DNA of 64,000 nucleotides from Calonectria ilicicola (Eukaryota; Ascomycota; Sordariomycetes; Hypocreales; Nectriaceae): NCBI GenBank assembly GCA_020809705.1, contig CP085830.1, positions 682,001 through 746,000 on the forward strand. Reading direction: 5' to 3'. The notes under the pieces were generated by a model that ran no database searches, was not told the origin of the DNA, and saw only the letters and a list, made by a program, of their open reading frames with translations. Below are positions 10,847-21,479 of this stretch, one piece after another; position 1 is the first letter of the stretch, and every line of letters begins with the position of its first letter. The translations under genes were made by a program, and so were the position numbers.

Positions 10847-12508
10847 ATGGAGAATCCCAACGAAAAGTCCGGCTCTGCCGCTCATTTCGAGCAAGCAGAC
10901 CTGGAAGAGTCCAAGATACAAACGACAGCGACACCTTCCTTCGATGCTGATGAAGAACGCCGTCTTGTACGAAAGCTTGATCGCACGGTCTTGCCCTGGA
11001 TCATGCTCCTCTACTTGTTGTCATATCTTGACAGGTATTTACTTTCATCTAACAGCTTTGCGAAACACCTGATCAAGTAACACTTTCTAACTAACAATCA
11101 CTGCGAGAATAGGAGCAACATGGGAAACGCTCGATACATCGGTCTCGAAGAAGATATAGGTCTGAGCAGTGGACAGTATCAGCTTGCCTCTGCGACTTTT
11201 TATATTGGTACCGTTGTATTCGGTACTGTTGGTGGTCTGATGCTCAAAGTGGTGAAGCCTTCTACTTGGCTCGGGGTTTGTGCAATTGGTTGGGGAGGCG
11301 TCAGCGCTTTGCAGGCCTCGTGTACCAACCCCGCCGGTCTTGCTGTGGTTCGCTTCTTTCTCGGAGTTTTCGAGGCCTCGTTCGCTCCAGGATGTGCGCT
11401 GTACTTGAGCTTTTGGTATTTAAAATCCGAACTCTCGTTGAGAATTGCAGCATATGCCGGAATGAGCGCATTGAGCGGTGTCCTGTCGGGATTGATCTCA
11501 TATGGTATTGGGCGAGCAAAGGGCATGGCTGTGACCCCTTGGCAGGCCCTTTTTATTATTGAAGGTCTCCCTACCATGCTTGTGGGCTTTTTGACACTTT
11601 GGATCCTGCCGGGACGTCCCGAATCTGGCAAGTCTCATTGGTTCACCGATAAAGAGCACGAAATTATTCTCAGTCGGAGACAAAGATTTACTAAAAATCA
11701 GGATGATGGTATCAGCATGGCCCAAGTCAAAGCGTCAGTCCCTCATCCCAAATGGCAATCCCCTCTCTAACACAAATCGCAGCGCTTTCGTCGATGTTCG
11801 TTTATACCTATTTGTATGCATTTACTCCGGGCTTTCTCTGTCGCTGGCCGTCGCTGCCGTTTTCTTGCCCACAATCATCAAGGATCTCGGTTACCACTCT
11901 GTCACGGCGAACTTGATGACGGCCCCTGTCTACGGCACAGCCTACTGTGTCCTCCTAGTTACAGCAGCAATCTCTGACCGCTTTAGGATGCGCGGTCTGC
12001 CCATTGCAATTGGAGGTGCAATGTCTGGAACTGGATACATATTGCTAGGGACTCTTCGAAATGAAACGGCTCGATATGTCTGTTGCTTCCTTGCCATTAC
12101 AGTAAGTCTCCTGTCCCATGCTTCACGTCCTAAATACTGGGCCTTTCAGTTAACCGGATCCAGGGTACTTACATGGCATTTCCTCTCGTTTTGGCTTGGA
12201 TTACTTCTACATTTGCTGGTGATACCAAGGCCGGTGTCGGGATTGGTATTGTCATCGCTGTCACCCATGCAATTGGTGTTGCGGCTTCCAATATTTATCC
12301 TTCATCTGACGCGCCTTACTACCTCATGGGAAATGCAGTCTCTTCTGCTTTGACCTTTTTAACATCGGTCTCTGCTATCTGCATGAGCTTTATGCTCTAT
12401 CGAGAGAATAAGAGGAGAGATAGGCGATACGGAAAACCTGAGGTTGGCGTACCAATTGACATGGGTGGCGATGCGGACAAGGTTCCTGATTATCGTTATG
12501 AGATTTAA
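10847..12508 (+). CDS. MFS transporter, anion:cation symporter family (Dal5/Tna1/Liz1-like)
   Basis: Four exons: 10847..11034, 11113..11733, 11783..12101, 12164..12508, giving 490 aa. Introns are 78, 49 and 62 nt. The ATG at 10847 begins MENPNEKSG. The RKLDRTVLPWIMLLYLLSYLDRSNMGNAR signature, seen once intron 1 (between LDR and SNM) is removed, is typical of the ACS family that imports allantoate, nicotinate, pantothenate and related organic anions. About 12 hydrophobic segments are visible, including RFFLGVFEASFAPGCALYLS (segments 4-5 region) and the C-terminal half starting FVDVRLYLFVCIYSG. It acts at the plasma membrane. Substrate unknown; the divergent lactonase neighbour suggests a sugar acid, lactone or related compound. 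Confidence 0.88.
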
Positions 12509-12962
12509 TGGTCGGCAGAGTAATCATCATCAATATTTCGATACAATGAGACCATTTATTCTTGCCATAGCGTTGAGTATCACAGTGTAAATTTTTGTCA
12601 GTCATATTGTATCCACCATGCTTTACAGGCATCTGCACGTGGCTTTCAGACACGCAGCATCAAGACCAGCTAAATGACGAAAATTTCCATTAGGCCAGTG
12701 GACCCATGTAGGGGTTCTCGCAAGGAATCCATAGCGCCTCGTGCTCCAGGGCCGTCCCCTATCAACCCTTGTTCATGCACCTGCGATGATCCATGCACGT
12801 AATCAAAATCATCCATACAACTCAGTAACTCCACTCGTATTTTTCTTCTATTATGCAGGCATGCGTCTTGTGCAGACATGACCAAAGATTCATCGCTTGC
12901 TCTCATTCGCATTCATGACATGAACTGATGGATGTTTCTAATTGTACAACCACGCACCCAAT
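12509..12962. other. Convergent intergenic region
   Basis: 3' flanks of the MFS gene (plus) and the methyltransferase (minus). I see no gene. Confidence 0.5.
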
Positions 12963-14461
12963 TTATTCCTCGTCTGCAGTTGTTCCAAGAGGCTTTTGGC
13001 CGTAGACGGAAAACCTATAATCCCCGATGTCAGTAAAATTGTTCATGTTTGCGAAAATAATGGGCGCACTTACACTCGGCCAGTGGTTCGCGTCTTGAGA
13101 CTGCTTAGAGTCTTACGCATCTCGGCTGCAAAGAGTTGCATTTCCTCGGTGCTCCATTCGAGAATCTCGCAAAGGGGCAGCTTAACAAAACCGTCAAGGG
13201 CCTGGCTGAAGGAGAGGTTGACAAAGGTCCCCAGCTCTTTCATCTTCTTGTCCTTTGGCCAGTGACCAACAGGAATCTTGTGGTTCTGGTAGGTGATGTT
13301 GCTAAAACCAGCGCCCTCGGCCAGTTTCTCTAGCTTGCGGTCGCTAAAATCCATCGTCTTGCCCATCACCTTGCCCACCTTGAGGAAAGTATCACCCCAT
13401 CGCGTGAAAATGCTATGCAACCTTGGTCAGAATACGCCTGATGGATAAGGGTAAGCAAAACGTACTGGTCCTTGCCGACTTCAATGTCCGGGTTCTCAGA
13501 GTGCATGTACAAATCGGGCTCAATATGCTGAAACCAACCACCGGGCTTGAGGGAGCGATACATCTGTTTGTAAAACTTGTCCCAGTTGTCAATACTACCA
13601 TGCAGATAGCGGATGTGAATAAAGTCAATTGAGTTATCATCAAAAGTCCAGTCGAGTTGGGCATCGTCAATCTGGAACTCCACGTTGGGTGGAACAAATG
13701 ACGGTTGGGTAGGGGTAATGTCAGTTCCAATGACGTTAGCCGAGGGGAATTCATCGCCCATGTTTCTATTTCCCAGTTGTCAGAATAGAAAAAAAAATCG
13801 AAAGGTGCCAACCTGAAGTTCTTACATAGCCCAGATACCAGATCCAGTACCAATATCAAGGATTTTCTAGATTAAAGTGAGCATGGGCCCAGCTTTGGTT
13901 GGCTGATTTACCCCACTAAACTGACCTGAGGATTCTTTCCAATGTCTGGGAGGTACAACTTGTCGTTCAGCATCAGTGTAATCCAGTGGTGGCTATCGCG
14001 AGATTATCAGTATACACATCCTATTGAAGAATTAGGTTAAAGAGGTGGCTTTACATAATGTCAAGGGCCTCGAGCTGTTCCTCGTCGTCGGGGGCCCTAA
14101 GAGCTGTCAGTCGAGTTTTGGTGGGGTAAATGTCCGTGTCTCAAACACACCAGTGCCTGCCATATTTAGGATTGGCATAGGTTCTGCCTTGGAACAAGCG
14201 CTTCTCGAAAATGCTGGATGTGATTGATGCAGTAGAGTCATTAATGCTTTGTGATCGTTAGTACGTGTAACATGGAATAGGTCTGGCAGGGGCAGAAAAT
14301 AATGACCTCTGACTGTCATAATCGCTCTCGAGAGCGGGATCCTAAATAGGAAGTTAATCCAGATGTGCTTTTGTCTGCCACCACCACAATTCGTTGCATC
14401 GCTCTTGATGGCATGGCGGGATGCTACTTACAGCCTCGATCAGGGGAGCTGGGGAAGCCAT
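12963..14461 (-). CDS. SAM-dependent methyltransferase, TAM/LaeA-like (copy A)
   Basis: Nine exons on minus: 14432..14461, 14307..14341, 14151..14246, 14055..14096, 13926..13992, 13826..13866, 13466..13765, 13074..13412, 12963..13014, giving 333 aa. All introns are GT-AG of 53-90 nt, one with a perfect TACTAAC branch site. The protein starts MASPAPLIEADPALESD. RLFQGRTYANPKYG and PDDEEQLEALDIIHHW are the conserved lead-in; ILDIGTGSGIWAI is SAM motif I; VIGTDITPTQPSFVPPN and IHIRYLHGSI follow, then LKPGGWFQHIEPD; the C-terminus ends in a VYGQKP motif. This family includes LaeA and many secondary-metabolite methyltransferases; the substrate cannot be predicted. Splice positions match those of copy B at 19549..21025, so the two are paralogues. 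Confidence 0.88.
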
Positions 14462-17411
14462 GATTGATTGCGACAAAGCGGAGGTTGACAAAAAGATGGG
14501 GAGTAAGGCTAGAAGCAGAGCAAAACGGTCGCCGGGAGGTCTAGTAGAGATAAATCCCCGTGTCCACTCACAGGTGTCTCAGCGAAATGTCACACGGCAG
14601 CGAGCCTTGTGGGGAAGCAGGTTGGCTCGCAACAAGACTGAGGATGACACGTCAGAGCAATGCCGCGTCGCGGGCGGGACAGCACACCACCCATTTATTA
14701 GTTTTGCCGCAAAGGTGAGTGCGAGCTAAGAGATTGTGGCCCCCTTACCCTTAGCACATGCTTCCCGCTAACGCTGCGAGCGCTCATCCCCCCCGAAGCG
14801 AACGCACCAAAACCATGTGTTTGCTTCGGCTGGTGTTCCCCGGGATTGGGGCCGTTGCAAACCCTATTGCGCGTTATCAAACTCGGCGCTTGTGTGGAAA
14901 GCCACTGGACCAGCATTGGCGATGGCTTCAACCTCGTGGAACGAAGCCTTCCCTCCCTCCCCCGCTGAGTAACTGTTCCAGCTGCCGGCTCGCACCATAA
15001 ATCTAACGATGCTCTCGCAACGGTCCAATTGCCGGCATCACTGAGGCGCCGGGTTGCAGAGACTACTGTGCGGCTGCTCCACCCGCCCGGCTCCAAGCCT
15101 GTTAACCCCCGGAAGCCCCCACCACCAACAACTGAGGAGACAGAGTCGCCCGACCAATGCATGGCCGCCATTGCAAGCGCAATATCTAGAAACCAGATGC
15201 AAAAGCCCATGAGGGGAGTCAATATCCCAGGTGCCACGAGGTTCTCGGTTATGCCAGGTTTAAGCGAGAAAATAACGGGGTTGTTGAGATTCCGATGCTC
15301 GCAAGGTCGGTCTCTCAACTTGCCTGAGCTGTTTTTTTCTAAGAGAAAACTCCCCACAACCCACCCACCCATGCTTAATCTCCCAGACAAAAGAGGGGTT
15401 TGGATGACATCGTCCATGTTCTTCACTTGTCGCGCAAACCATCATGTATGGTTGCGCGGTCGCCAACTTGTGACACAAAGTCATCAAGTCGGTTCCATCA
15501 GCAAATGAAATCTCTCATCGGTAAAATGGCTTACCTTGGTTAGCTCTGCCCAAGTCCAGCCAGACCCCGCTTCTTGTCTCAAGTCGCGACAGTGGTCAAC
15601 AAAACAAAGCCTTCGTTCAACCGCCACATTTGGGCTGACCGAAAAAAATTTTCAATGGATAAAAATTGAGACCAAATAAATGTTCAAGATATACATGGTG
15701 CATTCATTAAGTTTACGACAAAAGTGCCGGCGTTTGTGCAGTGAAGCTCTATTTGGGTTATTTTTGAGGTGAGATGGTTAACACCATTTAGTGTGCCTGC
15801 TGGACCAGATTCGATCATTTTGTCGCATTATGAATCTATATAGATATCATTTAATATTCCTTCCCAAAAATGTAAATTTTATTTCTTTTTCTTCTTATTT
15901 TCATCCCATTCTTTATCAATGTTCTCCCGTTATCAAGATGGCTGAATTTGGTGTAGGGTATGGGTTGAGTGGCCTGGGTTCACTTGCCCCCTGCTGAGTT
16001 CTTCAGGGATAATGCGCTAGCGAGGATCTGGCTAAACTTTGGCAAAATTGTGATCAGAGGATTCCAGCCCCTGTGTGTCAAACGACTGATGTGGCATGAA
16101 GCGGGGGAACCAAGTTGATCTATCCATGGGCTTGACATCGATACAGTTCTAAATTGGGAAGCTAATGCATCGTTTGTCAACCACTTGACGACTCGTGTTA
16201 TCTTGAAATTGTGTGTGAGGCTCTGGTAGTGTCTGTCCATTTGAGTTCGCCCTGGGCCCAATGGCCTTGACCCCCATGTTCCTAAAATACCACCAAAGTT
16301 GCCACCGTTATTATCAGCCAAAAACTGCAACATTGTGTCATTTGCATTGCTGCGCATGCCAGTCCATGCGATAAACTGGGCCATGCTTGCTCATCCCTGC
16401 CGAATATTGACTCAGTCGCTGTAGTACTTTGCCTCAGCTGTGACACTTGGTCTCGGCACTTAATGCATGGTGGAGCTGCAGTCGACATCACAGGCGGTAC
16501 AGAAGAGGGGTTGATCGAAACCCTTCCAATTTGCAGCGGCGATAGCGCCCGTGCAACTCTAAATGGCAATCCGGGGCAAGGGAGTTTGGTTAGCCTTCTT
16601 TAACTGTACCCGTCGTAGTCTTTGGAATGGATTCCACGGTGGATCTTGGCTCGTGCGGTCCATTTCTGGGATGCCTCACCTTCAAGTGAGCTTCGTGGCT
16701 TTGTGTTGTCTCTTGGGCCTCCTTGAGTGCGTCACAAGCCGCCGATAGGTAGAAAATTTTCTGAATCGTGTCCAATGATAAACGCCCCTCGTGAGACGAT
16801 ATCCGCATTTCATATCTTGAATGGAATTGAGCAACTGTGGCAAGTGGAGATGATCATCACACTAGCGGCTCACTAGCGGACCGGACCGTCATTTCCAATC
16901 TTTTGTGAATCTGGTCGATATGCATGTTGGTTGTTGGGTTACATCGAGCTTGTTGGTTTCGAGTTTGAAAAAAAAAGGTGTGTCATAAGATGTAATAAGA
17001 ATAAGGTAAGCGGACAAGGTCTGTAGCTCTTCGAAAACTTCAGATTGTAGCCTCTGATGAAAATCATCGACGACAAGTGCACAGCGTAGATTCTGAATCT
17101 TCGGCTGATGTGCATGATTCATGATCGTTGTGAAATGCATATGTTTGAGACAATGACGCACGGGAAGATAGTTGAAGGCGGTGGCTTATCGCGTGGACCT
17201 TGCCTCTGCTGCATTTAAAAGGAGTCCATTGGGAGGAATCCTGCTGGAGGCGATGTATCTTCCGACTCATCAGGAAGGCAGACCTCTCCGAGCGCAATAA
17301 GGCCCCTGTTGGGTTTGACCTATTGCTGAATTAACACCGAGCCCTCTCGAAAACTTTTTTCAGTCCTTACTAGACGACAGTTACGCCCCTCGCATCATCA
17401 CGAGGTTTGTC
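14462..17411. other. Gene-poor stretch of ~3 kb
   Basis: I find no supportable gene. Two overlapping ORFs on opposite strands (about 14698..15426 minus and 15029..15508 plus) and one at 15980..16384 minus are open but of low-complexity composition and without recognisable motifs. 15640..15930 is AT-rich. The promoter of the methyltransferase lies at the left end and that of the permease at the right end. Confidence 0.45.
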
Positions 17412-18914
17412 ATGGGGACTAAGCATGAATTGATCGGCACAGAGAGTCCAAATGAAGACGACCGATGCCATAGCGGCAATGGGAGCTCAGAAGAACTGGT
17501 GACTGGCCCCAGGAAGCATTTCAGCACCTGGAGTCTCATAGGAATGGGCTACAGCATTAGCAACACGGGCATTGCGTGTTTGGCATCCCTGTCCGCTTCC
17601 TTTGGTGGCGGTGGTCGAATCATATTTGTCTGGGGCCTCCTGATTGTCTCACTCATGTCCTTTTGTGTCGCCATTTCACTAGGCGAGCTCGCATCTGCCA
17701 TGCCACACGCTGGCGGGCAATACTTTTGGACCTCCCGTCTTGCGCCCACCAGGTTTAAGCGAGGCCTGTCGTACTTGGTGGGGTTTCTTGGCTGGAGCGG
17801 TGCCGTCGTCACCGCCGCTTCAGCGACACTCGCGATACCACAATTTTTGTTTGGTATGGTCATTCTCATCAATCCTGATTTTGAGGTAAAGAATTGGATG
17901 ATATTTGTGGGATATCAGGTGGCCAACGTCCTCATCTTCTGCCTGAATCTTTCCTCTAGCATTCTCCCCAAGATCAGCCTTGCCAATCTCTGGCTATCTG
18001 TTGGCACTACCCTCCTCATATTTGTCACTCTTCTCGCAAAGAGTCATCCAAAGACATCTGCCAAATCTATCTTCGCCCAGGTTGACAATGTCACTGGCTG
18101 GCCTGATGGTGTTGCCTTCATCTCTGCCCTCGTCGGCCCCAATTGGGGCTTTTCCTGCCTGGATGCCATCACCCACATGGCTGAAGAAATCCCTAACCCG
18201 GAGAAGAACTTGCCCAAAGCACTTCTGTCCACTGTTGGGGTCGGAATATCACTTGGGCTTCCCACCATGATCGGAATCATGTTTTGTGTAACCGATTTTG
18301 AGTCAGTCATTTCGACCGCCACTGGGGTTCCTTCTCTTCAGTTATTCTATGACGCGACTGGAAGTAAAGTGGCTGCTTGCATCCTTCAAAGCTTGATACT
18401 AGCTGTTTTTGTTGGAGCAACTGTCGGTATCCATACCTGGCAATCACGAATGGCTTGGTCATTTGCCCGGGATCGCGGATGGCCATTTAGTGATACTCTT
18501 TCAAAGCTGGCTCCTGCTCCAATGGCCATCCCCTTGAATGCCCATACTTGGTCTTGTGCCTGGGTCGCTGTACTAGGTTGCATTTATCTGGGATCATACT
18601 TGGCCTTTGGCTCTTTTGTTAGTGGAGGTATCCTGCTTCAGTACCTGTCGTACTCAGCTTGTGTCGTCCTGCTACTGGCTCATGGAAGAGGCCGATTTAA
18701 CCATGGCTCTTTTTGGTTCCCAAGGCTAGGTTTAGTTGCAAACATTGTTACCGTCGTTTGGACCTTGATAGCACTTGCTTTCTACTGCCTTCCGGCCACG
18801 AACCCGACAACCGCCAAAACGATGAATTATGTATCGGCTGTCATTGTTCTTATGTTCCTTTATTCAGGCACGTTTTGGATGCTTGGAGGCCGCAAGAATT
18901 ATGTCACGCCATAA
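17412..18914 (+). CDS. APC-superfamily permease (choline/GABA transporter-like)
   Basis: A single exon of 500 aa with about 12 hydrophobic segments. KHFSTWSLIGMGYSISNTGIA is the first-helix signature of the fungal amino acid/choline/GABA transporter family (Hnm1/Uga4 type). SLGELASAMPHAGGQYFW is the conserved helix 2-3 motif, and ITHMAEEIPNPEKNLPKAL the conserved motif after helix 6. WQSRMAWSFARDRGWPFS marks the cytoplasmic loop typical of the family. It imports an amine or amino acid at the plasma membrane by proton symport; the exact substrate is unknown. It lies between the two paralogous methyltransferases but is not obviously coregulated with either. Confidence 0.9.
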   Translation: MGTKHELIGTESPNEDDRCHSGNGSSEELVTGPRKHFSTWSLIGMGYSISNTGIACLASLSASFGGGGRIIFVWGLLIVSLMSFCVAISLGELASAMPHAGGQYFWTSRLAPTRFKRGLSYLVGFLGWSGAVVTAASATLAIPQFLFGMVILINPDFEVKNWMIFVGYQVANVLIFCLNLSSSILPKISLANLWLSVGTTLLIFVTLLAKSHPKTSAKSIFAQVDNVTGWPDGVAFISALVGPNWGFSCLDAITHMAEEIPNPEKNLPKALLSTVGVGISLGLPTMIGIMFCVTDFESVISTATGVPSLQLFYDATGSKVAACILQSLILAVFVGATVGIHTWQSRMAWSFARDRGWPFSDTLSKLAPAPMAIPLNAHTWSCAWVAVLGCIYLGSYLAFGSFVSGGILLQYLSYSACVVLLLAHGRGRFNHGSFWFPRLGLVANIVTVVWTLIALAFYCLPATNPTTAKTMNYVSAVIVLMFLYSGTFWMLGGRKNYVTP

Positions 18915-19548
18915 AGTTTAATGTATTATTATGAAAATAACATCTTGGGTATTGTTACGGTAAATATTGGCTCCTGCCGCTAGAAAGCTGGGTCTGAGTA
19001 GGGGCTGGGGTGCCCAAGGTGAATGGGCCCAAAATTACAGGTGGCGAATATGTAACCCTAACCCTAAACACAACCCTAAACACAACCCTAAGAACCCTAA
19101 GAGAGTAAAAGCTACTGTTAACTGTTGTGAAAGGTGCACTGGAAAGCCATCGTAACCCGTAGTGCGAGTTAATTAATATAAATTTTACACTAGGTTGTGC
19201 ATAGTTAAAAGAATTGAGGAGATTGGATTTGGAACAATGTCAGTTATAGGCTTCCATCAATGCCTGAGACATGGGAACGCATCTAGCTCTGTCCAATGAT
19301 GAGCAGATAAGACGCGTTCCCAGTCCACTGGATACTGTGACTTCCACCACCAAAACCTCATCTAGTATATCAACATTGAATACTTGTTGTTTAAAAAAAA
19401 GTTCACGCGGGGTCGTTGGAGGGGCGGATAAATGTTGTATCTTATTTTATTTTTACCATAACCTCAGGAACTTGTTACAGGATAAGAAATTCTTACCCTT
19501 GCGCTAAAATAGTTTCAATAACATTGAATGCTCACACCTCTCCTCCGT
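18915..19548. other. Convergent intergenic region with telomere-like repeat
   Basis: 3' flanks of the permease and of methyltransferase copy B. It contains the CCCTAA-rich tract at 19053..19102. Nothing else seen. Confidence 0.5.
19053..19102 (+). repeat. Degenerate interstitial telomere-like CCCTAA repeats
   Basis: About 50 bp with six CCCTAA hexamers, the first two in direct tandem and the later ones separated by ACACAA or GAA. CCCTAA/TTAGGG is the telomere unit of most filamentous ascomycetes. The tract is internal and imperfect, so it is an interstitial relic rather than a chromosome end. Confidence 0.7.
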
Positions 19549-21025
19549 TTACTCGGGTTTGCGCCCGTAGACTGCGCGTACCATGAAATAGCTATGGACT
19601 TTGCGGTTGCGCAGTGCTTTGCGAACCTGCAGCAAAAAGACTTGGTATTCATCTTTAGGCCACCCAAGAACCTGGTTCCATAGCATTGAGGTGTAGCCTT
19701 GAAGAGTAAGCGGATTTATTTGGATCAATTATTCAGCGCGCATTACTTACCCTCAATGTCGTTTTCCAATGTGAGCTTGACAAATCGTCCAACCTCGGCA
19801 AGTTTGGTATCTTTGGGCCAGTCTCCAACAGGGATCTAAGATATGTCAATAGTCCGATCATGATTGGTTCTTTATGAATCAATTCAAAACTCGCCTTGAA
19901 GTCCTTCGTCACAATATCCTCAAATCCAGCATCTGCAAATGCTCCTGGAATCAAATCGTTAATGAAGAAGGAGCGGCCGATGGCCTTTCCACCTTCCTCA
20001 TACAACCTGGAGCAAGTCTCAAGGGACGGTTCCAGGTCGGTAGTGCCATCATCACTACGGAAATGAATATCGGCTTCAACAGATTCGACATAGCCGCCTG
20101 GAACACAGCTGCGGATAGCCTCCTTAAATAGGGCGGTCCAATCTGTAATAGCACCGAAAAGATAGCGGATGTGAATGAATTCAAAGGCGTTGTCCTTCCA
20201 GGTCCAGGGCTGCGTTGCGTCATCGACCTCGAAGCGCACGTTGGGAGGAATCCACTTGGGTTGACAAGGAGATAGGTCAGTGCCAATAACCTCGGCACCA
20301 GGAAATTGATCCGCGAAATCACTGTAAATTCTTAGTTTGAAATTTATAAATATGAATAGGGGAGTGGTACATTGCCCAAATGCCTAGTCACATGGTTAGC
20401 ATACCTAATGAAGGATTGGAAAGTGTCTTACCGCTTCCTGTTCCTATATCGAGGACTTTCTAAACAAGGAAATGCCAATGTTAATCAGATTAGAAAAAGG
20501 GACAAGTCCGATCCAGTCATACTCACTTGTACTTCAGTATTGATAGGTGCAAGGAATAACGCACTATCAAAAAGAATAGTAAGGTAGTGGTGACTGGGGA
20601 GGTCAGTGAGGACTGCAGGCTTAGGGTTATAGGACGCACGTAATGTCGACAGACTCCAGCTGCTGCTCGTCGTTGGGGAAAGCGTAGTCAATAGTGAACT
20701 TGTCGCTGTGATACGTACGTCCATGAATATGGCGGTACTCTAAAATACTAGCGGAGACGGAGGCAGTCGAGCTCTCTCTATTGCGTATTAGCACAAGTCG
20801 CATACACTAGATTGATACTGACGCATCGGAACCGAGTGATGAGTCACCATCGTCGTGAGTTTCATCCTGAACGATAAATCAGATAATCTCCAGCGAAGCA
20901 ATTAGTTGTTCTGGTGGTACCTCAACGTCCTCGGCGGGAACAAGGTCTGCTGGAGGCGATGAGGATGGACCACGTGAAGTTGCTGGCGCAGCTGGCGAGT
21001 TGGATCCAGAGCGCTTATCCCCCAT
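19549..21025 (-). CDS. SAM-dependent methyltransferase, TAM/LaeA-like (copy B)
   Basis: Nine exons on minus: 20921..21025, 20823..20866, 20640..20777, 20527..20593, 20432..20459, 20371..20383, 19895..20321, 19751..19835, 19549..19697, giving 351 aa. Exon 6 is a 13-nt micro-exon inside SAM motif I (KVLDIGTGSGIWAI). The intron 19836..19894 appears to be GC-AG (AAG|GCGAGT..CTTAG): only this choice joins KDFK to IPVGDWPKD in frame, matching copy A (QNHKIPVGHWPKD). Other motifs: SASILEYRHIHGRTYHSDK, PNDEQQLESVDITHHY, VIGTDLSPCQPKW, VPGGYVESVEAD, and a C-terminal MVRAVYGRKPE. The N-terminal ~60 residues are Ser/Pro-rich. Family role as for copy A; substrate unknown. The conserved intron layout shows an old duplication. 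Confidence 0.87.
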
Positions 21026-21479
21026 GGCTATATCCGAGAAACAACACGGCAATCAGAGTATTTCTTCTTTTCGTTCTTCTTTGCACTGGTGGGGAAGCGG
21101 TTAAATCAAGAACAGAAAATGAGAATCACAGAGCATGTTCGGGGAAAGGTGGGACGATGAGGGGAACACCCCTGTTTATTTTGCCGTGGTTCGATTATGC
21201 ATGTTGGTTGAACCAACAGCGGTCGCCTGGCAACTTAGGGTTAGGTTACAACCGCGGAAACCACTGCATGCGCCGGCCCGTGTCATCCCCTGTTCTTTTT
21301 GACGCCTTTATGCATACACGGCCCAATGATAGGTTGTGGCTTGGAAGTCGGGCGGAGGTTTACCTGGTTTAGTCAACCGCGGTATATTCTATACTCGCTA
21401 CAATACTACGAATACTCGTGCTGGTATGCTAAGAGTTGCCTTGTCCTTTTTATCACCACCAGGAGATTTTCCTATACTT
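21026..21479. other. Intergenic
   Basis: Promoter side of methyltransferase copy B and 5' flank of the CHAT relic. An ORF on plus here runs through the methyltransferase exon and is a shadow. No gene seen. Confidence 0.45.

Noticed and set aside
14698..15426. 242-codon ORF on minus
   Set aside because: Composition looks random (many Arg, Ser, Gly), it overlaps an opposite ORF, and I see no motif or splice context.
15980..16384. 134-codon ORF on minus
   Set aside because: No signal peptide, domain or protein-like pattern; lies in a gene-poor stretch.
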